From NCBI RefSeq assembly GCF_003144195.1, contig NW_020289997.1, positions 310,001 to 374,000 on the forward strand: DNA of 64,000 nucleotides, in the 5' to 3' direction. Origin of the DNA: Ceraceosorus guamensis. Lineage: Eukaryota > Basidiomycota > Exobasidiomycetes > Ceraceosorales > Ceraceosoraceae. Shown one piece after another: positions 1-12,432 of this stretch (its first letter is position 1; every line of letters starts with the position of its first letter). The notes under the pieces were generated by a model. The model saw nothing but the letters and a program-made list of their open reading frames with translations, was not told the origin of the DNA and searched no databases. The position numbers and the translations under genes were made by a program.

Positions 1-1271
1 GTCAAAGGCAGCGACCTAATCATTACAAAGTGAGCGTGCGACAATGCAGGAAACATCGATGTCTTCCTGACCCGCCCGTATCCCTGGTTTTTAGAGCAGG
101 TATCAAAGAGATCTTCAAATCGAGCGTAGATAGCACTGTCTCGAGCATACTGGACAAGATGGACTACTGTGCAAATTTGCGCGAGGCACTTCAAGTCAAT
201 CGCGTAGTATTCCTCGGAGGATTAGGGGATTCCCAATACTATCGCTCTGAGGTGAGACAGACGGGCGCTAGGTGATGGTCGATTCCGACGTTGACTCCAC
301 TTTGCAATCAGGTTGAAAAACGCGTCATTGCCTCTGGTTCCTCCCGAGTAACATTCTGCAAAGCTGATGAAGCACACTCGAAAGCTGTAGCCTTGGGTGC
401 GGCTCGCGCAGCAGCTTCGAATATAGTGGAACTGTGAGTCCGGCCAGTGCCTAGTATAATCGCACATCACTGTTAATTTCACTGAAATTTCCACGCGTGC
501 ACCATGCAGACATCTTGCGCCTATGCATTTTGGCATCGAGGTACAGATGGAATTTGACGCTTCGAATCCGGAACATCGTCTACGGGCTCACAAGAAGCAC
601 CAAGACCCCGTGACCGGCAAGTGGTATCTTGGAGGCATTTTCTCACGCCTGATCAGCAAGGTGAGTCACAAAGTATGCTGGAAACGCGTGGACGGTACTG
701 ACCTCCGCGTTGATCTTGACAGGGAGAACGGGGCTCAAGCAACGCAGGTCCGAGTGAGCCTTTCTCCATCACCACGTGGACGGACAACCTTGCGTGCACA
801 GATGACGAGGTATTTGAGTTTCGAGGTCATGAGTGTCCAGAATGGCTGGACGAGGGGAATTTGTGAGCATCCACTTAGGCCAGTGTCGGAATGTTCAAAA
901 ATGCAGAAATCGTGCTCACGTTGTCGTCATGTGACCTTCAAAGCGACAAGCTCCTGCGAGTCCAACTGGACATTGCACGAGAAGATTTTGAATGCAAGGC
1001 AAAAGTCAATGCGGAGGGTCTTGAGGTCTACGAGTGGAACTATGAGCTGCAGTTCCGCCTCTTTGGTACCGAGCTCGAGGCTGTCTGCTCTCAAGGAAGC
1101 AAAAGGTCAGTCGAAGGTGTGTCACTCAGTCCCTGGAGGTGTGTCCCTGATATAGCGCTCGTTTCCAGCTGCAAATTCAGAGCCAGTCATCCAGGAATTG
1201 TTGGCGCAGCCAAGCGGTCGACGAAGCCGGTACAAAAGGCAAAGTCCAACAAGCGCCCTCGACGCGACTGA
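1..1271 (+). CDS. HSPA12-like Hsp70-family ATPase, copy 1 (5' end outside window)
   Basis: This is the 3' part (about 287 residues) of an Hsp70-type actin-fold ATPase gene. Exons read as 1-29, 95-251, 312-433, 510-660, 723-862, 944-1105 and 1169-1271, all with GT-AG borders and consistent phases. The visible protein has the adenosine-binding signature FLGGLGDSQYY, then a block with MHFGIEVQMEFD, a CPEWLDEGN block and a basic tail ending KRPRRD. It aligns exon by exon with the complete copy at 4946-7590: exon lengths of 151, 140 and 162 nt are shared with it. Family knowledge: HSPA12-like proteins keep the Hsp70 nucleotide-binding fold but lack the classical substrate domain, and their clients are poorly known. 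Nothing in the visible part suggests inactivation. The phosphate-binding motifs lie outside the window, so activity cannot be judged. Confidence 0.85.
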
Positions 1272-2288
1272 ATTCCTCCCTACTCGAACCACACGACGAC
1301 TCAAACAATTCGGATGCTTTTGTAAAGATGCACCACGAGCCTCAAAGTGCAGCAAACCAAATCGAAGAAGGCTTGGTCATCAATGATGGTTGTCCGAAAG
1401 TTGGAAGCACGTGTACCATGTCCCGGTCCCCGTGAATGCAGACTGGTCGTCCATTGCGTCCCTCTCAGACCTTCACACTGTCAGCACGACAATCGCGCTC
1501 GCCATATGCAGACGGTGCAGGTCCACCGTGGGTGCAACGACAAGCCCAATGAGCTTTCTATGAAGGGCTTCAAATTTCTCCAGTCACCGTATACCGCAAC
1601 ACACTGAGTCAAGAATCACTAATGAAAGCGCAGAATCGTGAGCGCAACCTTCACGCACTTGCGTGGCAGCCAAAGCAAGCATGGGCGCGCATGACTGCGG
1701 GCGACATGGGGGTCAAAATGCTTCATGCCATACTCTGGTGACGAAACAACATGCTCTTTTATATAGGCGAGCTATGCGGCGAGTAGGCGGTACACGTATA
1801 GGGGTCCATGCGTCTGCCCCACGTGATAATGTCCCGTGCATTCACGATTAAGGCACATCCCTCATGTGTCTCACACCCTTCGCGCAGAGTCCATGCTGGC
1901 TGCATGGATGTAGATGTTGTAGAAACCGTGCGCGCGATCACGGCCGGCTTGCCGCAACAAGGCGAAATGGTCTGCATGCGAGGGGCTACTTTCTCAGTCA
2001 ACCTCACTCTGACCTCAGTCTCGTACGTCACGGTGAACCCGACCAACCGTTCTGCTTTGTTCTCTCACGGAAGCGTCGGATGTCGGCAAGGTGGTCTCGG
2101 TGAATTGTGTCGGCACTGGGCGTTCGAAGTATCAAACGGCAACAGCGTGAACATTCATGGACATTTAACGGACGCATGTTCGAGCATCGGTACCCATCTG
2201 ATCAAAATGCGGCACGTCATCTGCGGATGGCAAGGTTTTGCGAGCGAAGCGTACGTCGGGCCAACACTTTGAACCTATTTTGTCATCA
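1272..2288. other. Gap between convergent genes, no supported gene
   Basis: This stretch lies between the end of Hsp70-like copy 1 and the end of the coiled-coil gene on the opposite strand. A 154-codon open frame from an ATG at 1808 exists, but the opposite strand is also open there. The frame has no recognisable domain and no clear splice partners. I see no RNA gene or repeat. Confidence 0.5.
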
Positions 2289-3976
2289 TCAAGGCGCAGA
2301 GGCGTCTTTTCTGGAAGGTACTTCCACCTCAACTCTCGTCATCCTCTCGACTTGTGCTCGTGAGTCTTCGTTGGATGGTTCTGATTGCTCGATAGACCCC
2401 GGGCCGCATGCTTCATCTGTCTCGCCGTCCGTGCTGGCTTCTGCCTCAGATTCGGACGAGGACAGGCTTGATGTATCTACTGGCTTGTTCTTGCTTCGGA
2501 GCAGCGCGTTGAGAGCAGAAGCGTCAATCAAAGCTATCGTCTCGTCGTCGCTCAACTTGCTGCGCTTCCGACCGCCATTCTCCGACTCGGGTGCGCTTGC
2601 CGCGTCGCTATGGGCATCGAGGTCGGCGTCAGCTGGATTACTTGCAAGCTCTCCCGTCTTCACTTGGGCGCTCAAGTCGTCAAATTTGCGCTTCTTCTCC
2701 GAGACGTTCTTTTTCTCGACCAAGCCACCTGCTGGCGAAACACGCTTGATCCGCGTGCTCGTACGCGGTTCACGAGAGTCATCTTGGTGTACTGGCTCCT
2801 GTGGCGCCGGACTCTGAGTTCTAATTGGCCGCAGCGTCGATGCGCAGCTCAGGCTTGCGCTGCACTCCTCGATTTGGAAGGTGCAATCCGCTTCCGTGCC
2901 TTGGATGACGATATCGTAGTCCTTGCTTTGCAGTCTCTCTCTTACATCCCTCATGATCTCAGAAAGTCCACCAACGACCTCCATCAGGTCGTCTTGGATG
3001 TACTTCCTATCCAAGACTCTCGACAAAGCCGCGTATGGAAAACTCTTGCCCTCTTTGCTACAGCCGCTGATGATGGAAGCCTTGAGAGCCACGATCTGGT
3101 CCTCCTGGATCAACGAGTCGGAGCACAAGTTAGAGATCGCACGTCGCATCATCCCCTGGAACTTTTTTGCCACCGATTTTCCCTCTGACGACCAGCGAGC
3201 AGGGTGCAAAAAAGACATGCGTGAGTGAGATCACACGTGCAATTAGATCCGCTTTGGCCCAGACTGATTGAACTGACCTTCTCGCCCAATACACGCAAAG
3301 ACGTCTTGCCACCCCAATGGTGAGGGAGACATGCCCTCTAATGCCAGCTGATCCGGGGCCATGCTGACGAATGGCACACAGACTTTCAAATGCAGGCTAT
3401 GGTATATGCTGGATATCAAGGTTCCCTGCGGTAGGTTGTTTGCAAGCACAAAGACGGATCAGCTTGGCACTCTATTGGCTCACGTGCCGCGGATTGACTC
3501 ACGCGCTTGGCACCTTTCAAGCCGTTAATCCGGATAACGACTTGATGTATGAAGAGTTGCAGTCTGGTATTGATGGCGTCGACTTTGCGTCTGAGCTCCT
3601 GAGGGGTCACCTGCGCGTACTGTGCGCCACAAGCTGCGAGCAGCTTCCCTTGCTCTTCTACCGTCGACTCGGCACTACGCAGATCTTCTCGGCAACGGCG
3701 AAGCTCATTTTGGCAGGCTTTCAGCTCTTGACGAAGTCGATCAGACGCAAATCGAGCTTGGTGCACCTCGTTGTCTCGAGATTGGCAGAAGAGGTCCAAA
3801 TGTGCTCTGATATCCATGATCTGTGGGTCCTTCCCAGCTGAGCGGTCAAAAGGCGCCTGAGCCATCGGAGTCAGGGAAAGGTCGCGAGACAAGCGAGTAT
3901 TCTCGGTCCCGCTGACCTGAGAGCTTTCTGAGCATGAGCTGCTTACAGCTACCCTTGCTGCGTTTCGTGTTCTCAT
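2289..3976 (-). CDS. Coiled-coil protein of unknown function
   Basis: Three exons (3976-3503, 3425-3278, 3184-2289) give 505 residues from an ATG at 3976. I do not recognise the family. Residues about 50-125 are rich in E, R, Q and L with heptad-like spacing, suggesting a coiled coil. The middle (about 130-310) looks globular, with hydrophobic helices. The last 170 residues are a charged, Ser-rich tail with KR clusters (for example KKRKFDD and GGRKRSK) that could be nuclear localisation signals. The exon 2 acceptor at 3426 is preferred because it joins in phase 0 and skips an in-frame stop. The gene sits inside the Hsp70-like array, convergent with copy 1 and divergent from copy 2. A kinetochore or chromatin role would fit the layout, but that is a guess. 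Confidence 0.72.
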
Positions 3977-4945
3977 CGTTGGATCAGTGCGGAGGGGTAC
4001 ACGAATGCAAAAGCTTAGCGATCGAGCTCGGCAATGCTTATGCAGAACGTGAACCTTCTACAAAGCATCACCCTTGCCTTGTTGCCGGGTGATGTTGAGC
4101 TGGTCAGGTCTCGAGCCCGGCCCCTACAGCGCCATTTTTACTTAAGAAGAGCTTCTTATCCAAAGCCTCCGGTGCGCACTCCTTCCAACTTTTTTCCGCG
4201 GTCTCGAACAAGACGCTGGCCTCAAGGGGCCAAGTGAGCCTAGCAGCGGCAACTCCGACCTCAAAGTACATTTGCTGCAAAGTCGGGCTCGCTATGGATG
4301 ATGAAGCGCTGTGCCCGCAATATCCTTACGTCGCTGACAGGGACCTAGGTTATCATTCTGTCTGCACTAATTCGTATCACTTGATTGCGCAGACTAGGTG
4401 ACAGTATCGAGCCTCGCAATTCCTCTGCGCTCATTAGGCGAATGCTCAAATTCACTATTATGGATCGGCCAAGCTTAGTGGCCAATCATGTCTCACGCTG
4501 CAAGCTTGCAAGCCTTCACTTGCGGTCTGACGATTCAGGGAAAGGGGAACATGCCCCCTTGTCGCAAGTCACGAGGAAGAAGAGGCAGAACGAGATTGGT
4601 CAGAGCTGTAAGGATTCGACGTACGCGATGGTGGTGCAAGAGTCGATGAGCTTTACTCGCTGTTCCTGCGACCGCGGGTACAGCCGAACGAGCGAAACGA
4701 GCGCCCTCACGATCCCCGACAACGCCAGTTGAGCTCGCGCGTCCGACCCTACCTCGAAATCCCTCAGTGAGTACAAATATTCACGATCCTTTGTCTACCA
4801 TCCATCGTCGCGAAAACGCTGCCTGCTTTCCGCTCTCTATAGCTTGCTCAATCACACAAATCACGCTTATCCAGGACAGTGATATCCGTCTAGACGTCTC
4901 ATTTACGTCCACAGTGGGTTTCTGCTGCCTGAATATTTCTGCAAA
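3977..4945. other. Divergent intergenic region (coiled-coil gene / Hsp70-like copy 2)
   Basis: This 969 nt gap must hold the promoters of both flanking genes. I see no gene, tandem repeat or clear TATA element in it. Short open frames on both strands show no recognisable protein features. Confidence 0.5.
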
Positions 4946-7590
4946 ATGGCAACGTTGCAGAAGGCGTACAAGGGTCCCAGAAAGCTGGTCATTAGCTTCG
5001 ATTTCGGCACTACATACTGTCAGTCCTTTTCCTTCGCCGATCATGGGGTGCGCGCTTCGCTAGCTTGTGCTAACTTGATCCCATTTGGAATCTTCTCTTC
5101 AGCTGGAGCCAGCGTCTGCCTTCTTCAGCCGGGGTCCAAACCAGATATCAGGCCAATGCTCGCGTGGTCTAACGACGGTGAGTGCATCTGACAGTTCACC
5201 CTGCCAGGACAAGTCTGATAACTGACATTATTACATAAAAGCGCGAGGCGAAGCAAAATTTCCTTCCGTCGTCTACTACTCTCGCTCTAAAAGAGCAGTT
5301 CGCGGATACGGCAATGCTCTCAATGTAGAGGGTCAAGATCTCGCAGACGCTTTGCATGATGGAGAAGTGGAGACGGCGAGCCTGTGGAAGCTCAAGTTGT
5401 GCGCGCAATAGACTCGGCTCCGACTGAGTTGGTCGTAGCTGCTGACGATGACAAAACTGTTCGCTCTCATAGCAAACCTGACCACATAGAGCTTCAAGGG
5501 ATCAACGATCCGGCAGACTTAGTCAAGCTTCCAACCTACAAGAGTGCAACAGAAGCCACGGCAGACTTTCTAGGTCTGGCTTACAGGGATCTCATGGAAT
5601 ATATCAAGTCGCGCAAGACCATGGAAGGGCTTGCAGTAGAGCAAGGCATAGACGTCGAGCTTGTACTCAGTCACCCAAATGGATGGGAGGTGCGCACCCT
5701 TTTTGTGTATATGCTTAGCCCAACTGCTGATGTTCCCAATCGACAACAAACAATACACAGGGCGTCCAGCAGACGGAAATGAGGAAAGCGTGTGAGCTTG
5801 CTGGACTGACGAAAGTGCCACAACATTCTGTCAACATCACCTTCATTTCCGAAGGAGAGGCATCGCTCCATTATATGGCATCGCAAATCGAAGAAGGAGA
5901 TGTCACGGTCATCGTGGATGCGGGAGGTGGAACCATTGATATTTCGTAAGCCCGCAGAGAGTTGTCTGAGCCCTTTCAAAGCTCAGTCTCACAAGATCGC
6001 ACTTCTTCTCCCTGGTCAGAACGTACCACCGTTCTAGGGGCCTGTTCAGACAAGTTGCTTTGCCTGCTTGCATCTACGCTGGATCTACCACACTAGACAC
6101 TGCAGCTAAAGCCATCATAGATGAACTAGTTGAAGATCGAAGAACTCGCGAACACGCCTATGAGAAGTGGTCGCAAGTGAAACTTCATCTCAAGAATAAT
6201 GCCAAAGACCATCCATTGAGCATCTATGTAGACGAGGACACGACACCGCCACCAGCCGCAGATCACGACAAAACCTTGGCGTACGTCAAGAATGGAAGCC
6301 TGGTTCTCACCAAGTGAGTGCCCTAGCAATTAGACAAGCAATTCAAGCAAGCGGCTCGCTCATACTTTTACTCCCCAGAGCCGCGATCCGACAAATTTTC
6401 CGCGATTCTATCGACGGAACGGTCTTGAGCGTCCTCGAAAAAATTCGATATTGCTCAGAGAAAGAAAGACTTCGAGTCAACCGCGTGGCGTTCCTCGGTG
6501 GCCTTGGAGAGTCGCAACTCTACCGTTCTGAGGTGTGTGAGAGCGGCTTAGCGATCGACGGAGATTCGCACAGTGTCCTGCTGACCAATCTAAATTTCTT
6601 GCCACAGGTCGAGAAAAGACTTCGCACTGCGAGAGGGCTTGTCAGCCACGAAATTGTCTTCTGTAAACCTGACCAAGCCAACGAAAAGGCTGTAGCTTCT
6701 GGCGCCGCGCAAGCTATGGCAGAAAATCTCGTTGAGTTGTGAGGTTCAAACGTTGACAAGCGCGGCGGACATGGGGTGTCGCTCACTTGCGCGACACTCC
6801 CTGGGTCCTGCAGACATCTGGCCCCGATGCACTTCGGCATCGAAGTCAAACGCGAATTCGACGCAGCAGACCCAGAGCATCGAGCTCGTGCTCATCACAA
6901 GTATTTGGACAATGTCACTGGCAAGTTTTTCATCCCTGGGTATTTTGCGCGTCTGGTCTCCAAAGTGCGTAACGAGCAGGACGTCGTCCTGTCACCGCTG
7001 CTCATATTTGGCCACTATGCAGGGTGAAAGAGGCGCTTCAAACACTGGTCCAAGCGAAGACTTCTCAATTACTACTTGGACCTCCGACCTGGCTTGCACT
7101 GCCGATGAAGTGTACGCTTATCGCGGCCACGACTGCCCCGAGTGGCTTGATGAAGGAGACTTGTGAGGAGTCAAGGCCACCGTCAACCTGAGCCGCTGCT
7201 TATTCCGCGGCCTCTCTTCGCTTTTCTCCCTGCAGTGAGAAGGTGGCAAAGTTTAGCGTGGATCTTGCAGAGCACGAATTCGAGTGCACACCAAAGAAGA
7301 ACACCCAACACGAACGCTACTTCAATTGGACGTACTGGCTCCAATTCCGTCTGTTCGGGGCGGAAATCGCAGCTGTGTGCTCGCAAGGCAGCAAGAGGTC
7401 AGTGCACAGCGCGTCGCTTGGCGAGAGAGCGACTGATTCACTGATGCTCTTCACCTGCAGCGTCACCATTCGGGCCAGTCATCCTGGCATTGCAGCCGCG
7501 ACTAAGCAGTCGACGAAGCCAGTCAAAGGCAAAGGTGCCTCGCCAGACGTCGCAACTATCGATTTAGACTCAGACTCTGAATCCGACTGA
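4946..7590 (+). CDS. HSPA12-like Hsp70-family ATPase, copy 2 (canonical)
   Basis: Twelve exons (4946-5018, 5103-5177, 5242-5398, 5473-5689, 5761-5945, 6020-6313, 6379-6532, 6608-6738, 6814-6964, 7023-7162, 7236-7397, 7461-7590) give 622 residues. The three nucleotide-binding signatures of the Hsp70/actin fold are present: phosphate-1 FDFGTTYSG near residue 18, phosphate-2 DAGGGTIDIS near 227, and the adenosine motif FLGGLGESQLY near 372. A C-terminal segment with CPEWLDEGD and an acidic DLDSDSESD end follow. Family knowledge: HSPA12-type ATPases are expanded in basidiomycetes and are likely cytosolic or nuclear chaperone-like proteins. Splicing between exons 3 and 4 is required, since exon 3 runs into a stop within 10 nt. 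It is the best reference for the two flanking paralogues. I am confident of the family but not of the client. Confidence 0.9.
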
Positions 7591-9667
7591 GCTTAGTCCC
7601 GTCCGCCAAGGCTTGCATGGGGACATATGTGGGCCCTCTGAAGGCCCTCGCCCAGTCGATCATCACGAGTACGTGCCATCGTCCTGATCAAAGCCGCAGT
7701 CCGAAAAGGGCGGCGGCGGCGCCCTGCGCTCATGCAAAGCTCGACTCCAACTCAAAATCGTGCGACTCTGAACTAAACGTTGACTACTTGTAGATACATT
7801 TCCCAACACGCTAGAGATTTCCTGTAGAGGCGTCACTGCCGAGAGACTCACCAAGGCCCACCAGACCCAAATGGGGGACAAGAAACCCAGACACACGAGA
7901 CCGATGCAAGAAGAACGCAGAGGCGAGACCCACACTACTCGACACAAGGTCAGACAAGCCCGATGCGCTTGAGCGAAGAGCTCAGTACATCGAATGCGAT
8001 GAAAAGCTTTTCAATGAGTGACTGCCGGTGCCGAGTGAGACAAATCAGCTTGAGATGTGAGAGCAGAACCTTAAAGTATACCTAGCTACGTCGGCTCCCC
8101 AAGCGCCGACGATATCTGAGCAGCAGGAGCGAAGGCTGTCTCCTTGTAGAGCGAGTCGGCTTCAGAGCAGTCATGATCGATCGGGCGTGAGTGACGCCTT
8201 CGTGATTGTGATTCGTCCTTGTGGAAACGTCGAATTACGAATGCTGAATGTCACAGCATATTGCCGCAATTGAAGATGAGTTGCTGCTGATGCATGCAGC
8301 TATATATAGACGCGGCCAACTCAGACATACGGGGCATTTGGCATCATGTGTGCATATTCGAGTCACACGTCAACAGTCAGACTGCGAAACATGTGACTCT
8401 TGAAGCGTCTGCGCCCAGTAGGTGCATGCTCTGCACCCTCTCAATTGCTCAATATGAATCATGAATGTGAATGTGAACGCCATCAGGGTCACGAGTGTAA
8501 GTGAGCCTTGCATGGCTTCTGGTGTCACATGCCGGTAATACGCGCAGACAGCAATCTGAATTTACAAGAGGGATCTTTGGCCCAGACCAAGTCCATCAGT
8601 CTTGAGTCAAGTGCGGCGCGCACATGGCCCACCGAACGTCAGCAACCAAATCCCGATGTCTGCACGAGTGCAGATCGTGCGGTCAGTTCACTCGATGTTG
8701 CAATGAATGAAGTTGTCAAAGGTCCAACCGAACGCGTGTGGTTGGTCGACGCTCACACGCTCCACGACTTTCGAGGTACGCGATCACTTTGCACGTGTGA
8801 CGTGTGCTGACGAGTCAGGTCCACGTTCCAGCGCAACGTGTCAGGACTCGAAGTCGACTCAGGAGACCTGATCCGAAACTGACAATTCTCGATGCGATTG
8901 AGGAGCGGCGGGTACATCGGGCGGGGATGTTGCACAGGAGTAGCAAACAAGTGATCGAGAGTCTTCAGAGTGAGGCAAGGGGTCAGGTATACCTCGATTT
9001 GAATCAAGAATCCATGGATGAATCGCGAACGCAAAGCTGCATGCGCTGGCGATGCATCTCACACCTACCTCAATGAAATCTCAAATTTGAATCAATAATA
9101 GTCAATGGTAAAAGTGATACCTAATCTTGAATCTTTCAAATCCTGAGTCGTGATACGACTCACCGCGGCCCGCGAAGAATTTGAATTCGCGTGGTAATCG
9201 AACTCCCGAATATATTAAACACACACGCGTACATGCATATATAGATATTTTGATTATCGATATAGCTAGCTACAGCAGCAAGCGCGGCGGCGCAGCAGCA
9301 TGCATGTTCATCGAATGTCTACAGCATCACGGCGCACCTGCATACGACGTGCACACGAAAGACCTCCGCGAGTGAATATATATAAAGAACCACCAGCAAT
9401 GAGCCGCAGTCACGAGAATTTCACAGTCGTGTATAAGCAAGAGGTTGCATACGGAACCACTCGCGAACCAGCACGGATCACGAAGGTACCATCGCAGATT
9501 CTACGCTCCCTCCCCACAGACGTCGCCTGTCTGCATGCTTGATCCACAATCTTGACCGCTCTTCGCTAGACGCTCGATCCTCTTCTCCTTGCTGCACTGA
9601 CGCTCTCCAAGCTTTCGTTGAAGCATCCCATCTCGGTTCTGTTTGCCGTCAGATTGTCGATGTTTCC
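7591..9667. other. Long gap between Hsp70-like copies 2 and 3, no supported gene
   Basis: This 2.1 kb gap is unusually long for the window and locally richer in A+T than its surroundings, with TATATA-like tracts around 8300, 9240 and 9377. It contains several TCGTGA/TCACGA words (8200-8205, 9148-9153, 9410-9415). No open frame has recognisable protein features, and I see no terminal repeats or transposase remains. It probably holds the copy 3 promoter. Confidence 0.5.
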
Positions 9668-12346
9668 ATGAGCCGCTCCGTCGCCACACAAGCAACACTG
9701 GCTCGAGCTGATCCGTTCAAGCGGCTGATCATTGGGATCGATGTAGGATTCTACGCTAGTAAGTGCACGCGCAAGACTGGAGGTCCGCGCTGCAGCAGCC
9801 CGTTTTGAGATTGCTTCATGATGCAGCGAGCGCCTCTTTCTGTTTGGTCAAGAGAGGTGCGAAGCCCAAGGTGGAAGGTGTTGATCCTTGGCCAGGTGAG
9901 TGTCTTGCGCAGACAGCACCAATATGCTACCGCCGCCTCACGACATACGCTCGCACTTGGCTGCCCGCGCAGGAACGCGCCAGCAGTTCGTAGCGAGCAT
10001 AGTCGAGTACGATGACTGCGGACGCGCCAAGCTTCGCACATCGCCTTGCTGCGAATGCGATGAAGAAGCGCATTCGCACACGCAAGCGCCACGTCGCAGC
10101 GTCGACTGCTGGGCTTTGATGCGGTGAGTAGGCATATGCACCATCATCGAAGGAGTGCTTGCCCTATCTGAAGAGGTCCGAGTTGCCTGCAGCGCCATCG
10201 GAGCGACGTCAGCCACGTCGACCGATTCGGAGATTGTGGATCTGGACAGTGTACTGACGCAGCTTGCCGACTTTTTGAGCTTGGTATGGCAAGATGTCGG
10301 CGCTTTCCTTTGGAGCCGCTTCAGCGAGGAACACCGAGCTCTGATCGACGGCACCACCAAAGTCGAGCTGGTCTTGACGCATCCAGGTCATTGGGGAGTA
10401 AGTATAGCGGCAGGCTGAGATAGAAGCGACTCGACGCATCGCTGAATCTTCGCATGCGTCCGAGCAGAAAGCGCAACGCGGCTTGTTGGAGCATGCGTGC
10501 GGCGAAGCAGGTATAGTGGAGCCCGGGGGTCGTCTTAGGCTGACGTTGGTGTCCAGGAGCGACGCTGCTTTGCATTTTGTTGCCCCACAGATGCGCGCAG
10601 GAGAGCAGGTGATCGTCGTTGGCGCCGAGGATGGGTGTGATGTGGCGTGAGTAGTTGTCCGCCCAACCATTATGGTGCCCCATCACTGATCGTGCTTTCT
10701 ACCGTCTGACAGCGCGTGGCGATCGACTGGAGAGAAGTACCAGCAGATCGCAGATCGAACGAGCACGAACCATCGACGCCGGCAAGGGACCTCGACGGCC
10801 CGTAGTAGTGACAGCACGACCGTACAGGCAGATCCAAGCGGGAGTGGCACAGTCAGCATGCCGCTGCGTAAGCGCACCCCTGCGAGTGTCCAGAAACGTC
10901 AGCGACGTGGACGAACCAACGTGGAAGAGGATGTCACTGCCCCCCGTCGAGCGTGGTCCGCTCCTCAAATGACGACGTGAGCTTTGAAGCGCCGATACCC
11001 TCCTGCTGCATGCTCATAAACTGCCACCTTTGACCCACTCGCTTCAGGTATTCCGTCATCGAGTTTTTCTACGCTGCAGCTTCGACTGCCATAGCCGAAA
11101 ACGTGGCCGAGCACGTCGATGCGCTATGTCAGCAAGGCAAGTCGGTAGCCATCTTCACAACAAAGGAGATTGGCACCCTCTCTCCTTTCCACAGCACTGC
11201 GAGTACGAGCGATGTGAGAGGAGACTGAAGAGCACTGCTGACACGTTACTCACCGCACGTGGGCGAGCGACTGCAAGCGTGTGCACAGGGTCGTCAACGA
11301 GTGCGTGTCGTCGAACCCGACTCCATGTCTCAAAAGAGTCTTGCGGAAGGTGCGGTGCAAATGGCAATGCGCAATATCGTCATCAAGTGAGTGGTCGAGT
11401 CTGATCTCCCGAGGTGCTTGGGACTGACTGGCCGAACACTTCGTCGGCGCTCGAAAAGAGACACCAGAAAGTCTTTCTTTGGGATGGCATTTTGCGAGAG
11501 TTACGATCCGGACAAGCCAGAACACTTGGCACGCAGAGATTCCAAAATAAGGCATCCGCGAACCCAAGCTTTCATCCTACCTGGCAGATTTCAGCTGCTC
11601 GCAACCAAGGTGAGCAAAGCGGCGCCGGCCCAGAGAATCAAACATCTGCTGAGCGCCATTTGGCTCCCCGCTTTTTTTTTTTCTTCTTGACAGGACACGG
11701 AAGGCGACGTAGAATGCGCGCCGACCACTCTGAATGCTTTTTGCTCCGCCTCGCCGCTTGAAAGCACAGTTACCCTCAAGATCTTGGTCTGCAAGGCCGA
11801 AACCTGTCCTTGGTGGCTGCACGATGCACCGTTGTGAGTCGAGCGATGCTTTGACTTACTGCGAGGCCGCATCACAGGCTCACCAAAGGCGACCATGCAG
11901 CGAGGAATTGCTACCGATAAAGCTGGACTTGAGCGAGGCTGCCTTTCCCTGCAGGCGGTGCACCGCCACCGGTCTCACCTACTACCGTTGGCAGTGGACT
12001 TGCGAGCTCAAGTGGGAGGGTACAGAGATGAAAGTGGTCTGCAAGCCTGGCGAAGGACAGGGCATGTTGTGAGCTGCCAGACGAGCGGTGGGACCATTCG
12101 TATGCTGATGCTGACCATAAGCTATACAGTGCAAGCAGTGTATCTCCAATCCCTGCGAGACACGCTCGATATTGGGCCGCGAAAGTCGAGAGACAGACGA
12201 CAAGCATCATGAGCGAGGGAGAAAGCAAAGGCAAAGGCACCATTCAGAAACAGGAATCCATGAAGAAGGACAAGAAGAAGAGCAAGAAGGAGCGCAGTAC
12301 TTCTTCGAAAGGCGTTCGGGGCAGATCACTGACGTCTTTAAAGTAG
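9668..12346 (+). CDS. Diverged HSPA12-like protein, copy 3 (predicted pseudo-ATPase)
   Basis: Twelve exons (9668-9758, 9827-9895, 9973-10123, 10193-10397, 10468-10646, 10713-10976, 11048-11213, 11289-11386, 11459-11609, 11694-11833, 11901-12068, 12130-12346) give 632 residues with no break. Intron positions and phases match copy 2, and exons 9 and 10 are exactly the same lengths (151 and 140 nt). Yet all three ATP-site signatures are changed: DFGTTYS becomes DVGFYATS (residue 25), DAGGGTID becomes GAEDGCDV (about 224), and GGLGESQ becomes KEIGTLSP. Exon 6 is replaced by a Ser/Thr/Arg-rich linker, and the C-terminus is Lys-rich (KKDKKKSKKERS). Conserved later blocks (CPWWLHDAP and PDKPEHLARR) anchor the alignment. 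Inference: an intact gene for a protein that no longer binds or hydrolyses ATP in the usual way. It ends 86 nt from the convergent trehalase gene. Confidence 0.78.
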
Positions 12347-12432
12347 GGCACCTCAGGCCACTGCGATGTTTGCGCCTGTCATCCCGACCATGTGTTCCGT
12401 GCTGCGATCCATGTTGTAAATTTGTACACTTG

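Noticed and set aside
1808-2272. Possible 154-residue gene
   Set aside because: It starts with ATG but has no domain, the opposite strand is also open, and nothing supports expression.
9973-10123. Copy 3 of the Hsp70-like gene as a pseudogene
   Set aside because: Hand splicing gives 12 exons with matching phases and no stop, so it is better read as an intact, diverged gene.
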